The notes under the pieces: model-generated
What the model was told of the DNA's origin: nothing
What the model saw: only the letters and a program-made list of their open reading frames with translations
Database searches by the model: none
Source of the DNA: Solirubrobacteraceae bacterium
Lineage (GTDB): Bacteria; Actinomycetota; Thermoleophilia; Solirubrobacterales; Solirubrobacteraceae
Direction: 5' to 3'
DNA: 6,752 bases
Assembly (NCBI GenBank): GCA_025935735.1
Contig: JAICUS010000338.1
Span: 1-6,752 of the forward strand
In this document: positions 5,905-6,752 of the stretch, piece by piece
Layout: every line of letters starts with the position of its first letter
Numbering within the stretch: the stretch's first letter is position 1
Made by a program: the position numbers and the translations under genes

Positions 5905-6752
5905 TCGAGCGCGCTCCCTTCGGCGCGACCGGGCACGAGTCCAGCCGCGTGATCTTCGGCGCCGCCGCCCTGGGCGACGTCTCCAAGGCCGACGCCGACC
6001 GCACGCTGGCGGTCCTCCTCGAGCACGGCATCAACCACATCGACGTGGCCGCGAGCTATGGCGACGCCGAGCTGCGCATCGCGACGTGGCTGCGCGACCA
6101 CGAGTTCTTCGTGGCCACGAAGACCGGCGAGCGGACCTATGCGGCCGCCCGGGAGGAGATCCGCCGCAGCCTCGACCGCCTGGCCGTCGACCACGTGGAC
6201 TCGATCCAGCTGCACAATCTCGTCGACGTGATCGAGTGGGACATCGCGCTCAGCCCCGGCGGCGCCCTGGAGGCGGCGATCGAGGCGCGCGACGAGGGCC
6301 TGGTGCGCTTCATCGGCGTCACCGGCCACGGCCTGTCGGTGCCCAAGATGCACAGCCGCAGCCTCGAGCGCTTCGACTTCGACAGCGTGCTGGCCCCGTA
6401 CAACTGGCGCCAGATGCAGGACGAGCGCTACGCGTCCACCTTCGACGAGCTCGCGGCCACCTGCCAGGAGCGCGACGTCGCGCTGCAGACGATCAAGAGC
6501 CTCGCCTACCGCCCGTGGGAAGGCCGCCCGCAGACCGCCGCCACCTGGTACGAGCCGCTGACCGAGCAGGCCGACATCGACCTGGCCGCGCACTGGGTGC
6601 TGGGCAACCCGCAGGCGTTCCTGCTCACCACGGGCGACGTGGACGTGCTCCCGAAGCTGCTCGACGCGGCGGAGCGCTACACCGAGCGCCCGAGCGACGA
6701 GCAGATGGCCCAGCTGGTCGAAGAGCGCGGGCTCAGCCCGCTTTTCACCTAG
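5901..6752 (+). CDS. Aldo/keto reductase family oxidoreductase
   Basis: The 283-aa protein is an NAD(P)H-dependent aldo/keto reductase with the full catalytic tetrad: Asp48 and Tyr53 in [12 protein letters not shown], Lys74 in VATKTGE, and His105 in QLHN. The (beta/alpha)8 barrel landmarks [12 protein letters not shown] (133-144) and LAPYNW follow. The length is usual for the compact bacterial branch, and there is no C-terminal cysteine cluster for an iron-sulfur site. These enzymes reduce aldehydes or ketones to alcohols in the cytosol. The ATG overlaps the acyltransferase stop as ATGA; no good ribosome-binding site sits at normal distance (GGAGG at 5874-5878 is 22 nt away), so translation probably depends on coupling. 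The TAG stop is the last codon of the window, so whether the operon continues cannot be seen. It may handle an aldehyde or keto intermediate of the same lipid pathway (inference). Confidence 0.92.
   Translation: MIERAPFGATGHESSRVIFGAAALGDVSKADADRTLAVLLEHGINHIDVAASYGDAELRIATWLRDHEFFVATKTGERTYAAAREEIRRSLDRLAVDHVDSIQLHNLVDVIEWDIALSPGGALEAAIEARDEGLVRFIGVTGHGLSVPKMHSRSLERFDFDSVLAPYNWRQMQDERYASTFDELAATCQERDVALQTIKSLAYRPWEGRPQTAATWYEPLTEQADIDLAAHWVLGNPQAFLLTTGDVDVLPKLLDAAERYTERPSDEQMAQLVEERGLSPLFT

Larger units (their letters stand above)
145..6752 (+). other. Five-gene translationally coupled operon
   Basis: Reductase-HAD, zinc dehydrogenase, LarA-like, acyltransferase and aldo/keto reductase genes follow each other with no gap. 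Each junction is a 4-bp stop/start overlap: GTGA at 2340-2343, ATGA at 3467-3470, GTGA at 5098-5101 and ATGA at 5901-5904. Such uniform overlap suggests one transcript from the promoter at 118-144, coupled translation and a fixed protein ratio. No internal promoter or terminator is apparent. The combination of a nickel-pincer family protein with acyl-CoA reduction and acyl transfer points to a specialised lipid pathway; its product is not known to me. Confidence 0.85.

Overview
The window is very GC-rich (by eye about three quarters G+C, with G/C at most third codon positions), uses GTG and ATG starts, and is packed with overlapping genes. This fits a high-GC actinobacterium. A soil lineage such as the Thermoleophilia/Solirubrobacterales is my guess, but the taxonomic placement is inference from composition and gene style only.

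Layout: the left edge holds the first 39 codons of a TetR-family repressor on the minus strand. A 27-bp divergent intergenic region (118-144) follows, with a near-perfect palindromic operator and two candidate -10 boxes at leaderless spacing. The rest of the window is one five-gene plus-strand operon: (1) a 732-aa fatty acyl-CoA reductase fused to a HAD-IB phosphatase-like domain, 145-2343; (2) a 376-aa zinc-dependent medium-chain dehydrogenase, 2340-3470; (3) a 544-aa divergent homologue of the nickel-pincer enzyme lactate racemase LarA, 3467-5101; (4) a 268-aa PlsC-type 1-acylglycerol-3-phosphate acyltransferase family protein, 5098-5904; (5) a 283-aa aldo/keto reductase, 5901-6752, whose stop codon is the last three bases of the window. 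All four junctions are 4-bp overlaps (GTGA, ATGA, GTGA, ATGA), so the five proteins are probably co-transcribed and translationally coupled.

Together the genes look like a lipid-modifying pathway under one TetR switch: acyl-CoA reduction to aldehyde or alcohol, three further redox or hydride-transfer enzymes, and an acyltransferase to place a product on a lipid backbone. The product is unknown to me. The most interesting member is the LarA-like protein. It keeps the residues expected to anchor the Ni-pincer cofactor (Lys217, His233) and one catalytic His (His142), but appears to lack the second catalytic His and the Arg/Lys residues I associate with carboxylate handling. A non-racemase, possibly lipid-related reaction is therefore plausible. 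A second oddity is a REP-like palindromic sequence of low GC embedded in frame in the reductase gene (497-529). I saw no tRNA, rRNA, CRISPR array, insertion sequence or terminator.
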